A stretch of 64,000 nucleotides of DNA from CAYZAW01 sp964476505 (GTDB lineage: Bacteria > Bacillota > Clostridia > Christensenellales > CAG-138): NCBI GenBank assembly GCA_964476505.1, contig CAYZAW010000001.1, forward strand, positions 88,002-152,001, read 5' to 3'. Position numbers and translations under genes: made by a program. The notes under the pieces were generated by a model, which saw nothing but the letters and a program-made list of their open reading frames with translations, had not been told where the DNA came from and did not search any database. Shown here piece after piece: positions 1 through 8,106 of this stretch. The stretch's first letter is position 1; every line of letters begins with the position of its first letter.

Positions 1-1539
1 ATCACGGCACTTATCATATTGGATGGCTTTGGCTGCACGGCGAATACGGACGGCAACGCCATCAAGGCGGACGGCGCAAAGCACATCATGTCTCTTTGGA
101 ACAAGTATCCGCATACGCAGATCGCCGCCAGCGGCATGGACGTGGGTCTTCCCACGGGGCAGATGGGCAATTCCGAGGTGGGGCATCTGAACATCGGCGC
201 GGGGCGCATCGTGTATCAGGAGTTCACCCGCATCACCAAGTCCATCCACGACGGAGATTTCTTTACCGTTCCGGCGTTTAATGCCGCTATGGAAAACTGC
301 AAAAAGCATGATTCCGCCCTGCACCTGATGGGCTTATGCTCCGACGGCGGCGTACACAGCCACTTGGAGCATCTGTATGCACTGGTGAAGATGGCGCGGA
401 ATGCAGGCCTGAAAAAGGTGTTTATCCACTGCTTTATGGACGGGCGCGATGTTCCCCCCTCCAGCGGAAAGGGCTATATCGAGCAGGTGGAAGCAGAGCT
501 CATTAAGATCGGCTGCGGTAGCATTGCAACCGTGATGGGCCGCTATTATGCCATGGATCGTGATAACCGCTTCGAGCGCGTGGAGCGTGCGTATGCCGCC
601 ATGACCTATGGCGAGGGCATTCCCGTATCCTCCGCTGTGGAAGCTATGGAAACAAGCTACGAAAAGGGCGAAACGGACGAGTTCGTGCAGCCCTCCGTTG
701 TGATGCAAAACGGTAAGCCTACCGCTACCGTATCCGCAAACGACAGCGTCATTTTCTACAACTTCCGGCCTGACCGCGCACGCGAGATCACCCGCGCGTA
801 TATCTTTGAAGACTTTGACGGCTTCCCGCGTAAAAATGGCTTCTTCCCGCTTAGCTATGTGTCCATGACCCAGTACGACAAAACCTTTGGGGACAGATTG
901 CAGGTAGCCTTCAAGCCGGAGGGCTTGAACAATACGCTTGGCGAATACTTGGGCGCGCAGGGAAAGACCCAGCTTCGCATTGCGGAAACGGAGAAGTACG
1001 CGCATGTAACGTTCTTCTTCAACGGCGGTGTGGAAGCACCCAACACCGGGGAGGACAGGTGCTTGATTCCCTCTCCCAAGGTAGCAACCTACGACCTTAA
1101 GCCTGAAATGAGCGCGTACGAGGTGGCGGAGGAAGCGGTGCGCCGCATCAACAGCGGCTTATACGATGCCATGATATTGAACTTTGCCAACCCGGACATG
1201 GTAGGGCATACCGGCGTGATGGCGGCGGCAACGGCGGCGATCCATGCGGTGGACGCTTGCGTTGCCAAGGTGGTACAGGCCATCTTGGCTACCGGCGGAC
1301 GCTGCATCATTACGGCGGATCACGGCAATGCCGAGCAAATGATCGACGACGTGAACCATGTGCCCTTTACGGCGCATACCACCAACCCCGTGCCCTGCAT
1401 ATTGGTAGACCCCGCCCGCCAGAACGCGGCGCTTAGAAGCGGCGGCAGGCTGTCCGACCTTGCGCCTACGCTTTTAGAGCTGATGGGGCTGCCCGTACCG
1501 GCGGAAATGACCGGCAAAAGCCTCATCGAGCAGGCGTAA
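1..1539 (+). CDS. gpmI: 2,3-bisphosphoglycerate-independent phosphoglycerate mutase (5' partial)
   Basis: Interconverts 3- and 2-phosphoglycerate in glycolysis, in the cytoplasm, as a metal-dependent alkaline-phosphatase-superfamily enzyme. The frame is open from base 1 (reads ITALIILDGFG), so the true start lies a few codons upstream of the window; the TTG at 19 is internal. Visible signatures are the N-terminal DGFG metal site, MGNSEVGHLNIGAGR with the catalytic serine, FMDGRDVPP, NFRPDRAREIT, and TADHGNAEQM followed by HTTNPVPCI near the C terminus. About 512 codons are present, close to the usual family length, so only the extreme N terminus is missing. secG and rnr follow on the same strand, a common clostridial order. 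Confidence 0.97.
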   Translation: MTALIILDGFGCTANTDGNAIKADGAKHIMSLWNKYPHTQIAASGMDVGLPTGQMGNSEVGHLNIGAGRIVYQEFTRITKSIHDGDFFTVPAFNAAMENCKKHDSALHLMGLCSDGGVHSHLEHLYALVKMARNAGLKKVFIHCFMDGRDVPPSSGKGYIEQVEAELIKIGCGSIATVMGRYYAMDRDNRFERVERAYAAMTYGEGIPVSSAVEAMETSYEKGETDEFVQPSVVMQNGKPTATVSANDSVIFYNFRPDRAREITRAYIFEDFDGFPRKNGFFPLSYVSMTQYDKTFGDRLQVAFKPEGLNNTLGEYLGAQGKTQLRIAETEKYAHVTFFFNGGVEAPNTGEDRCLIPSPKVATYDLKPEMSAYEVAEEAVRRINSGLYDAMILNFANPDMVGHTGVMAAATAAIHAVDACVAKVVQAILATGGRCIITADHGNAEQMIDDVNHVPFTAHTTNPVPCILVDPARQNAALRSGGRLSDLAPTLLELMGLPVPAEMTGKSLIEQA

Positions 1540-1586
1540 CAAGAAGAAAAAAGGCAAAATATGTACGCTAATGGGCTGTAAAGCGC

Positions 1587-1615
1587 TTGCTTTTGCCGCT
1601 TTGGTGTGATAAACT
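1587..1615 (+). promoter_or_regulatory. Possible secG promoter
   Basis: TTGCTT (1587-1592) and TAAACT (1610-1615) with a 17-base spacer resemble a weak sigma-A promoter between gpmI and secG. Only four of six -10 positions match consensus, so this is tentative. Confidence 0.3.
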
Positions 1616-1648
1616 AGCCAATGCAGTCATTGATGGAGGTATGTAATA

Positions 1649-1888
1649 ATGGAAGTGGCAAGAACGATCCTGACCATTATCCTTTTGATCGTATCCGTGC
1701 TATTGATCGTGGTGGTACTCATGCAATCGTCCAAGAGTTCCGGCCTCGGCTCCGCGTTCGGCGGAGATACACAGTCGATTAGCAACAAGGGTAAGGCGGC
1801 CTCTAAGGAAGCCAAGCTCCAAAAGCTTACCAAGATTTTAGCCATTGCTATGGGCGTACTTGCCCTTGCTATGGCGATCATCGGCTAA
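1649..1888 (+). CDS. secG: Preprotein translocase subunit SecG
   Basis: Small accessory subunit of the SecYEG protein-export channel in the cytoplasmic membrane. The 79-residue product has the family layout: an N-terminal membrane helix (about residues 5-24, very Ile/Leu/Val rich), the conserved VLMQSSKSSGLGSAFGG turn, a short cytoplasmic segment, and a second helix (about 62-78). The start is supported by a GGAGG site nine bases upstream. It lies between gpmI and rnr, as in many Firmicutes. A hairpin terminator follows the stop codon. Confidence 0.95.
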   Translation: MEVARTILTIILLIVSVLLIVVVLMQSSKSSGLGSAFGGDTQSISNKGKAASKEAKLQKLTKILAIAMGVLALAMAIIG

Positions 1889-1911
1889 GGTACGGAGAAA
1901 CAGTCAAGCAT

Positions 1912-1945
1912 ACGGCACGCAAGCAACTGCGTGCCGTTTTGTTTT
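1912..1945 (+). terminator. Rho-independent terminator after secG
   Basis: A perfect 9 bp stem (ACGGCACGC / GCGTGCCGT) with an 8-base loop is followed by TTTGTTTT. It should end the gpmI-secG transcript before the repeat upstream of rnr. Confidence 0.8.
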
Positions 1946-1969
1946 ACAAATAAACGGGGAAGAATACTA

Positions 1970-2075
1970 TTGGGGCGCTGCCCCAAACCCCGCAGGGGAT
2001 ATTTCCCCAGACCCCATTTACCGCTGGAAATATTCGGCGGAGGAACGGTTTCAAGGGGTACGGGACAACATCCCC
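1970..2075 (+). repeat. Multi-hairpin intergenic repeat, copy A (diverged)
   Basis: Starts with the palindrome TTGGGGCGCTGCCCCAA, continues with AAACCCCG, an imperfect GGGGATATTTCCCC hairpin, an AT-centred arm (ACCGCTGG..TTCGGCGG) and ends with GGGACAACATCCC. The same order of blocks is found, reverse-complemented on the plus strand, at 38661-38791 and 45096-45227. This copy is shorter and has lost the CCAAGGG..CCCTTGG hairpin. It ends 50 bases before the rnr start codon. Small open frames that cross it have no coding character. Confidence 0.8.
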
Positions 2076-2125
2076 ATCGTATTACTGCAAAACAGTCCGA
2101 TAGGACTATGAAACTAGGAGATTAA

Positions 2126-4234
2126 ATGAACAAACAAGAACTACAGGATGAAATACTTCGGCTTATCACCGAAGCGGACAAGCCGCTGGGCTTGGATACG
2201 CTGCAAGGCAGCTTACAGGAGGAAAAAGGGCTGGACGCAGCGCTCAAGGAACTGTTAAAGTGCGGCAGCATCATCGCTACCAGAAAGGGCAAATTCGCCA
2301 TCCCCAGCCAGTGCGGCATGCATTTTGGACGAGTGCAGGGGCATGCCAGAGGCTTTGGCTTCTTCATTCCCCAAGAGGGCGGGCCGGATGCCTTTATTCC
2401 CGCCGACGCTATCCACGGCGCTATGAACGGAGACAAGGTTTGGGTGCGCTATACCGAGCAGAAAAGCCGCAACGGCTCCCCCGAATGCGAGGTCATGACC
2501 ATTGCGGACAGGGCATATACGGAGATCGTTGGCACCTACGAATTGGATGAAAAAAGCGGCGGCTATGTGGTGCCGGACGATAATAAGATTCCGCAGGACG
2601 CTATGATTCAGCGGGATAAAAGCTGCAAAGCAAAGTCCGGTGACAAGGTAGCGGCAAAGATACTGCGCTATCCGGACGGCAGACGGCCTATGGTGGCTGC
2701 CATCGTGGATGTGCTGGGGAACAAGGACGATGCGGATACGGAGCTTCGCTCCATCATGCGCCAATACGGCTTATCAGAGCAATTCCCCAAGGCGGTGCTG
2801 ACGGCTGCAAACCGTGTACCGCAAACGGTGTCGTCAGACGAGAGTATTACCCGGGAAATCCTGCGCGATCGCATGATCGTGACCATCGACGGCGCGGACG
2901 CCAAGGACTTTGACGATGCGGTAAGCTGTGAACGCCTTAAAAACGGTAACTGGTACTTGGGCGTGCATATTGCGGACGTTTCTGCCTATGTGCCGGAGGA
3001 TTCCGCGCTGGATCGCGAGGCGTATCAGCGGGGCACCTCCGTGTATCTTTCCGGCAAGGTGCTGCCCATGCTGCCCGAGGCGCTCTCTAACGGCATCTGC
3101 TCTTTAAACGAGGGGGTAGACCGGCTCACGCTGTCCTGCTTTATGGAGATCGACACCACCGGCCGCGTGGTGCGACACAAGCTTTCGCAAACGCTGATTC
3201 GTTCCCGCCACCGGCTGGTATATGAGGACGTAACAAAGCTGCTGGCGGGCGACGGTGCAATGGAGCAGAAATATGCGGACGCATCCCCCATGCTGCATGA
3301 GCTGGAACGCTTGGCGGCAGTGCTGCAGCAAAAGCGCGTGCAGCGCGGCAGCATCGATTTTGACTTGGCGGAAGCGGATATAAAATTAGACGCGAAGGGC
3401 CGGGTGCTTTCCATCGATAAAGCGGAGCGGGGCGTTGCCAATCATGTGATCGAGGAATGCATGCTCATTGCCAACGAAACAGTTGCAAAGTATATGCAGG
3501 AGCTGCATACGCCTATCCTCTACCGCGTACACGAAGCGCCGGGAAAGGAAAAACTGACCGAGCTGAACGCCTTTTTAGGCACCTTAGGCTACGGATTAAA
3601 GAACATGAAGGACATCCAGCCAAGAGCGCTTCAGCGCGTGCTGGATGCGGCCAAGGGTAGCAAGGAGGAGAACATCGTAAACAAGGTGGTGCTGCGCTCC
3701 ATGCAAAAGGCGCGGTACTGCGAAACCTGCTTGGGGCACTTTGGCTTGGCGGCAAAGCAGTATTGCCACTTTACCTCGCCCATCCGCCGCTATCCGGATC
3801 TTTTGGTGCACCGGGCGTTAAAGGAAGTACTGTGCGGCACCATGACGGAAAAACGCAAGGCAAAGCTGGCTGCAAAGCTTCCCGAGGCGGCGGAGCAAAC
3901 GAGCGCCCGGGAACGGGTGGCCGTGGAAGCGGAGCGCGCTGTGGAGGATTACCGCAAGTGCGCCTATATGAAGGAGCATATCGGCGAAGAATTCATGGGC
4001 GTGATCTCGGGGGTCACCTCCTTCGGTTTTTTCGTCGAGCTGGAAAATACGGTGGAAGGGCTTGTCAAAAACGCACTGCTGGACGATGATGCATACGAAT
4101 ACGACGAGAAAAACTACCGTATCAAGGGCCGGAACCGCGACAGGCAGTACCGGCTCGGCGATACCGTTCGCGTACGGGCAGACCGCGCGGACACTGAAAC
4201 GCGGAACATAGATTTTGCACTGTTGAGGGGCTAA
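2126..4234 (+). CDS. rnr: Ribonuclease R (3'-5' exoribonuclease)
   Basis: Processive 3'-5' RNA-degrading enzyme that works on structured RNA, in the cytoplasm. The 702-residue protein shows the RNase II/R order: N-terminal winged-helix-like region (1-60), cold-shock OB folds with GRVQGHARGFGF (about 67-130), the RNB catalytic domain with TIDGADAKDFDDAVS (about 254-268; the Asp cluster binds Mg) and HFTSPIRRYPDLLVHR (about 549-564), and a C-terminal S1 domain (GVISGVTSFGFFVEL, about 627-641). The start follows AGGAGATTAA. The clostridial partner smpB does not follow; an RluA-family gene starts 20 bases later. A multi-hairpin repeat lies just upstream. Confidence 0.97.
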   Translation: MNKQELQDEILRLITEADKPLGLDTLQGSLQEEKGLDAALKELLKCGSIIATRKGKFAIPSQCGMHFGRVQGHARGFGFFIPQEGGPDAFIPADAIHGAMNGDKVWVRYTEQKSRNGSPECEVMTIADRAYTEIVGTYELDEKSGGYVVPDDNKIPQDAMIQRDKSCKAKSGDKVAAKILRYPDGRRPMVAAIVDVLGNKDDADTELRSIMRQYGLSEQFPKAVLTAANRVPQTVSSDESITREILRDRMIVTIDGADAKDFDDAVSCERLKNGNWYLGVHIADVSAYVPEDSALDREAYQRGTSVYLSGKVLPMLPEALSNGICSLNEGVDRLTLSCFMEIDTTGRVVRHKLSQTLIRSRHRLVYEDVTKLLAGDGAMEQKYADASPMLHELERLAAVLQQKRVQRGSIDFDLAEADIKLDAKGRVLSIDKAERGVANHVIEECMLIANETVAKYMQELHTPILYRVHEAPGKEKLTELNAFLGTLGYGLKNMKDIQPRALQRVLDAAKGSKEENIVNKVVLRSMQKARYCETCLGHFGLAAKQYCHFTSPIRRYPDLLVHRALKEVLCGTMTEKRKAKLAAKLPEAAEQTSARERVAVEAERAVEDYRKCAYMKEHIGEEFMGVISGVTSFGFFVELENTVEGLVKNALLDDDAYEYDEKNYRIKGRNRDRQYRLGDTVRVRADRADTETRNIDFALLRG

Positions 4235-4254
4235 AAACCATTTGGGGGTAGGGG

Positions 4255-5136
4255 ATGCGAACGCTGTCGCTGACTGTTTGCGCCGCGCAAGACGGACGCT
4301 CGGTAAAAAGCCTGATGGAGCAGGAATGGAAATGCTCCAGCCGCTTGACGGCAAAGCTGAGAAGGCGGGATACGGGTATTTTATTGAACGGCTCTAAGGT
4401 ATATACCACCGCCCGCGTGCAAACGGGAGACGTACTGACAATTGAGATCGGGGACGAACAGCCCGTGCAGCGGGTGGAGCCTATCCCCGTGCCCATGGAT
4501 GTGGTGTGGGAGGATGCGGACATACTGGTGCTGAATAAGCCTGCGGGCATGGTGGTGCATCCCTGCTTGGACATTGGCGCGGTGTCCGTGGAGCATGCGC
4601 TTTCCTACTACCTGCCTCCGGAGGACGGCATCCATCCGGTAAGCAGGCTGGACAGAGGCACCACCGGCTTGATGACTATTGCAAAAAACGGCTACATGCA
4701 CGATAGGCTAAGAAATCTCTTGCACACGCCGGATTTCTATCGGGAATACATTGGCATTGCAGAGGGAATCGTAACTCCGGCGGCAGGGCATATCACGCTG
4801 CCTATCGGTTATGCCGAGGGCAGCAATTACCAGCGGGCAGTGCGGGAGGACGGCATGCCCGCGCATACGGAGTATGAAACGCTTACGACTGTGAACGGCC
4901 TCTCCGTACTGCGGTTGATTCCTCACACGGGGCGCAACCATCAGCTGCGGCTGCATCTGTCCGCCATCGGCTACCCGCTGGTGGGGGACTGGCTGTACGG
5001 CACAGAGGACAAAAGCCGCATTGGCCGGCCTGCGCTGCATTCCTGCCGCTTGGTGCTGCGGCACCCGCTAACGGGAGAACGGCTGGCATTGGAATGCCCC
5101 ATGCCGAAGGATATGCAAAGGCTTATCGAAAAGTAA
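4255..5136 (+). CDS. RluA-family RNA pseudouridine synthase
   Basis: Isomerises specific uridines in rRNA or tRNA to pseudouridine. The 293-residue product has an N-terminal S4-like RNA-binding region (KLRRRDTGILLNGSKV, about 35-50) and the catalytic domain with VLNKPAGMVVHP, the motif II HPVSRLDRGTTGL containing the catalytic aspartate, and the motif III HTGRNHQLRLHLSAIGYPLVGDWLYG. It is related to the second enzyme in this window (19450-20433). The target site cannot be told from sequence. It starts at ATG 4255 within 20 bases of the rnr stop, so it is probably co-transcribed with rnr. Confidence 0.92.
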   Translation: MRTLSLTVCAAQDGRSVKSLMEQEWKCSSRLTAKLRRRDTGILLNGSKVYTTARVQTGDVLTIEIGDEQPVQRVEPIPVPMDVVWEDADILVLNKPAGMVVHPCLDIGAVSVEHALSYYLPPEDGIHPVSRLDRGTTGLMTIAKNGYMHDRLRNLLHTPDFYREYIGIAEGIVTPAAGHITLPIGYAEGSNYQRAVREDGMPAHTEYETLTTVNGLSVLRLIPHTGRNHQLRLHLSAIGYPLVGDWLYGTEDKSRIGRPALHSCRLVLRHPLTGERLALECPMPKDMQRLIEK

Positions 5137-5168
5137 AACCGCCGCGAAGTTTTTCGCGGCGGTTTTTG
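5135..5168. terminator. Bidirectional terminator between converging genes
   Basis: A perfect 11 bp stem (AACCGCCGCGA / TCGCGGCGGTT) has A-rich sequence on its left and T-rich on its right, so it can end transcription from both the pseudouridine synthase gene (+) and the lipoprotein gene ending at 5186 (-). Confidence 0.85.
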
Positions 5169-5185
5169 CTTGCAGCACAATAATC

Positions 5186-6289
5186 TTACTTGATTGCCAT
5201 ATAAGGAATCCGCACGGAATATCCGTCGGCATATAATTCGTATTCGGTGCCGTTTAGCCAGTCCTCGCCCATGGCGGCGTTTAAGGCAAGGCGCAATGCC
5301 GTATCGCCAACAGCGGTATGATCTAGAAGCACTGTGCCGTCCATGGCATGGGCTTGGATGGCGGCGATGGCTTCTTCCGTGCCGCCAGCTCCTATGACCG
5401 CAATGTGCGGGGAATCCTCGCCTAGGTTATAACCCGCGTGTTGCAGGGCTTTTGCCGCGCCCAGCGCCATGGCATCGCTGTTGGCAAACACCACCTCAAT
5501 ATTGCCGCCATACTCCTCGTTTACAAGGGCGGCGTTCATGCAGTTTTCCGCGACTGCCGCGTTCCAGTTGCAGGTATAGGTAGAACCTAATTTTTGTAAG
5601 TTTACCCCGGCAAAAATTGCGGCCTCTACAGAATAGTGCGTTAGCGCAATGGCGTCCGCATCATGTGAAACGCCCATGAGCATGATGTATTGCAGCGCAC
5701 CGTCGCCGTTGCGGTCGATGGAGGGGCGAAGGTCAAGTAAGGTTTTTAACAACCGCCCCTGCTGCTCTCCCGCGTCTTGCGGAAGCCCGCCAACAAATAT
5801 GGCGTTGTCCTCCTGCATAAAGGTTTCGTACAGGGCAACGATAGGCTCCTTTTCCATAAAGAGCAGGGGAACGCCGCTGCTTTTAGAGAGCGCCGCATAA
5901 TCGCTGGCGGCGTTCGCGTCGCACAGCGTCATAATAACGGCGGCAGGCTTGGCGGCAATAAGCGTTTGCGCCTGCTGCATCTGTGCCGCAGGATCGTCCG
6001 CGGCGTTGCGTTCATCCAGCCGGACGATGATACTAAGCTGCGAAGAAAGCTCGTCTGCCGCTGCCTGTATGGCCTGCCGTGCCTGCGCATAGGCGGGTTC
6101 GCCGGCGTTGGCTGCCAGTATCACGATGGAATACGTTGGCGGTGCCGGTGTGGGCGTAGGCGTGATCACAGGCGTGGGAACAGGGGTAGGATCGGGCGTA
6201 GGCGTTGCGGCCTGCGGTATCATTTCGCAGGCGGTCAACAGCAGGATACATACCAAACAGCTAACAGCCGCAAACAGTTTCTTTTTCAT
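5186..6289 (-). CDS. Sugar-binding-type periplasmic-binding lipoprotein
   Basis: Extracellular solute-binding lipoprotein of the ribose/galactose (Peripla_BP_4) type. The ATG at 6289 (MKKKLFAAV) is chosen because GGAGGA lies just upstream; the longer frame begins at a TTG inside that site. Signal peptide and lipobox LLLTAC occupy the first ~21 residues, then a Pro-Thr-rich linker (TPTPDPTPVPTP and similar), then the binding fold: YSIVILAANAGEPAYAQARQ, AAVIMTLCDAN, VVFANSDAMALGAAKAL and HIAVIGAGG, typical of MglB/RbsB-like proteins. No permease or ATPase is adjacent, so it is an orphan and may be a sensor or be served by distant transporter genes. The ligand is unknown. Confidence 0.85.
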   Translation of the reverse strand: MKKKLFAAVSCLVCILLLTACEMIPQAATPTPDPTPVPTPVITPTPTPAPPTYSIVILAANAGEPAYAQARQAIQAAADELSSQLSIIVRLDERNAADDPAAQMQQAQTLIAAKPAAVIMTLCDANAASDYAALSKSSGVPLLFMEKEPIVALYETFMQEDNAIFVGGLPQDAGEQQGRLLKTLLDLRPSIDRNGDGALQYIMLMGVSHDADAIALTHYSVEAAIFAGVNLQKLGSTYTCNWNAAVAENCMNAALVNEEYGGNIEVVFANSDAMALGAAKALQHAGYNLGEDSPHIAVIGAGGTEEAIAAIQAHAMDGTVLLDHTAVGDTALRLALNAAMGEDWLNGTEYELYADGYSVRIPYMAIK

Positions 6290-6383
6290 GGGCGTTTCCT
6301 CCAAGGGCTAAACATAGTGTAATCATGCATCATGGCTCCGGTTCTGCAGCCCTCCGTTTTATGTCGTGGGCGGGAAATACAGC

Positions 6384-6830
6384 TTAATTATCATATTGCA
6401 GCAGTATATCGGTCACCTTGCCGGTATTGTCCGTTACGCGAAAGCCCAAGAGAAACCGCATGGCGGCAATCTCCTCCTTGGTTTTCCCGGCGGTATCGAA
6501 CACATAGCTACCCTCCACGTCGATAGACGGGTTGAATTCATCGTTTAACTGCGAGGTGTGCGGGCCGTCCGTGAGAATTAGGCTTTCGTACGCCGGGTCG
6601 ATGATCGGCGTTTGGGAAACCACACTTTTTACGGACTCCCCGGTGCCGCGGATCTCGAAGGTGTAGGACAATACGGTTTTATCCAAATTTGTTTCGTCCG
6701 TGGTGGTAAGCGAGGTGGAGCCGGTAAGGGCGAATTCCGCATCCCCCTCGGGAGCTTCCGGCGCAGCACAGCCAAACAGCAGCATAACAAGCAATAAGGT
6801 AACGCCAAGCGCGGCGATCGTTTTTCGCAT
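6384..6830 (-). CDS. Small lipoprotein of unknown function
   Basis: A 148-residue protein that I do not recognise. It has a clear signal peptide with lipobox LLFGCAAPE (Cys ~21), so it is predicted to be lipid-anchored on the outside of the membrane. The rest is acidic and Thr-rich (FALTGSTSLTTTDETNLD) with beta-strand character. The start is supported by AGGAGG nine bases upstream. It is transcribed in the same direction as the binding lipoprotein downstream, about 95 bases away. No function can be assigned from sequence alone. Confidence 0.7.
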   Translation of the reverse strand: MRKTIAALGVTLLLVMLLFGCAAPEAPEGDAEFALTGSTSLTTTDETNLDKTVLSYTFEIRGTGESVKSVVSQTPIIDPAYESLILTDGPHTSQLNDEFNPSIDVEGSYVFDTAGKTKEEIAAMRFLLGFRVTDNTGKVTDILLQYDN

Positions 6831-7160
6831 AGGGCAAGAACCTCCTGTGGCGAATAAGCCATCTAAAATAATAGAATAGCAGAAAAAGCCCGGAGGGGCA
6901 ACTGAAAAGGCGCGCTGGGACAGAGATTTGCAGGTGCATCTCGTTCCCTGTATGCGCTGCTTACTTGGGCTCTGCCCTTCGAGCCCTCATTTGATATACA
7001 AGCCCGCAAGGATAACAGGGCTCCTTCGCTTATCCGCCCGCCGCTTGTCTTTCAGACTGCGCGTCTATGGGCGGCTGCGCTCCGCGGGGCGCTGAAAACG
7101 CCGCACTGTGGCGTTTTCTTCCCTGCGGGAACCGCGCCCTTCGAGCCCTCTCATTATATG
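6831..7160. repeat. Non-coding region with tRNA-Val 3'-end fragments
   Basis: No convincing gene in ~330 bases. It holds pieces of the neighbouring tRNA-Val: GGATAACAGGGCTC at 7008-7021 repeats 14 bases of the tRNA 3' arm in the same orientation, and TTCGAGCCCT occurs at 6978-6987 and 7139-7148 in the opposite orientation. The block TTCGAGCCCTC - short AT-rich spacer - GGATAACAGGGCTC looks like a degenerate copy of the tRNA end/terminator palindrome. A GC-rich hairpin (GAAAACGCC..GGCGTTTTC, near 7094-7121) lies between. Confidence 0.55.
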
Positions 7161-7201
7161 CACCAATAAAAAAAGAGCCGATGGCTCTTTTTTTATTGGT
7201 G
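7161..7201 (-). terminator. tRNA-Val terminator, perfect palindrome including the CCA end
   Basis: A 19 bp perfect inverted repeat (7161-7179 and 7183-7201) with loop GAT. On the minus strand it follows the tRNA directly; the left arm of the hairpin includes the encoded CCA. A run of seven T follows GGCTC on either strand, as in an intrinsic terminator. Confidence 0.85.
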
Positions 7202-7273
7202 GGGATAACAGGGCTCGAACCTGTGACCTCCTCGATGTGAACGAGGCGCTCTAACCAGCTGGGCTACATCCCC
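7197..7273 (-). tRNA. tRNA-Val (anticodon CAC)
   Basis: Read on the minus strand from 7273: acceptor GGGGATG, D-arm GCCCAGCTGGTTAGAGC, anticodon stem CCTCG / CGAGG with loop TTCACAT giving anticodon CAC (valine, GUG codon), T-arm ACAGGTTCGAGCCCTGT (7 nt loop), acceptor 3' strand ATCCCC, discriminator A and an encoded CCA (plus-strand TGG at 7197-7199). Length 77 with CCA. One D-stem pair (C-A) is non-canonical. Confidence 0.95.
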
Positions 7274-7440
7274 GTAGCATGTAATATCATAACGCATGAA
7301 ACGCGTCTTTGCAAGTGTTTTTTGCTTCAATCCAAAGGCGGATTTCATCGAACAATTTACCGGTTTTTTTCCATAATGCATGATCCCTCGGCGGCACCAA
7401 ATCCTTTGCCGCCGCATAGCATAGCAGGGGAGGGTGCAGC

Positions 7441-8106
7441 ATGGAAAAACGACCGGCGCGTTCTGTTATCAAAAGAAAGGCGGTCACAGCAGTACTGCTT
7501 TTACTTGCCATCACGCTGTTTCTGTTTTACATTGTAGAGCGCAAGCTGCAGCCCGCGCTTCGGGCGGTGGCGGATATCCGCGTGCAGTCCATCGTATCCA
7601 GCGCTATGTACGCTGCCATACAAGACACCGTGGCGAAAAACACGGAGCCTTTGATCGATACCATGCAGACCGTTGATCAGGTGTTTTATGTACAGACCGA
7701 TACTGCGGCGCTGAACCGCTTTTCCACTGCCTGCGCGGCGGCGGCTGACCGCAGCGTTGCAGGCTTGGGCAAGCAGGGCGTTACCATCCCTTGGGGCAAC
7801 GTTAGCGGCGTGTCCTTCTTGGCGGGCTTTGGGCCGGATATCACCCTGCATTTTGCGCCGGAAGGCAACATTACCGTGTACTATTTTAGCGAGTTTTACA
7901 GCGCCGGTATCAATCAGACCCTGCACCGCATCATACTGCATTTGCAGGCGGATGTGGTGATGGTGCTGCCCGGCAGCACGGAGCTTACCACCGTCACGGC
8001 GGAGGCCGTTGTGGCGGAGCATATCATTGTTGGCAAGGTGCCGGAGGCGTATACGGACGTTTCCAATGAGGAAGACCTGTTGAACTTGGTGCCCGAGGCG
8101 GATTAA
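7441..8106 (+). CDS. yunB: Sporulation protein YunB
   Basis: Membrane-anchored protein of the mother cell during spore formation; in Bacillus it belongs to the sigma-E regulon, and its molecular role is not settled. The 221-residue product has one N-terminal membrane helix (about 13-32), the family signature IPWGNVSGVSFLAGFGPDI, then FYSAGINQTLHRIILHL (around residues 156-172) and VVAEHIIVGKVPEAY near the end. The start has an AGGGGAGGG site. Its stop codon overlaps the stop of the convergent EamA gene by three bases. Presence of this gene supports an endospore-forming host. Confidence 0.92.
   Translation: MEKRPARSVIKRKAVTAVLLLLAITLFLFYIVERKLQPALRAVADIRVQSIVSSAMYAAIQDTVAKNTEPLIDTMQTVDQVFYVQTDTAALNRFSTACAAAADRSVAGLGKQGVTIPWGNVSGVSFLAGFGPDITLHFAPEGNITVYYFSEFYSAGINQTLHRIILHLQADVVMVLPGSTELTTVTAEAVVAEHIIVGKVPEAYTDVSNEEDLLNLVPEAD

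Noticed and set aside
334..1005. 223-codon minus-strand frame inside gpmI
   Set aside because: Antisense shadow of a GC-rich conserved gene; no ribosome site or family motif.
1845..2125. Two short frames between secG and rnr
   Set aside because: They cross the terminator and repeat copy A; the frames exist only because the repeat lacks stops.
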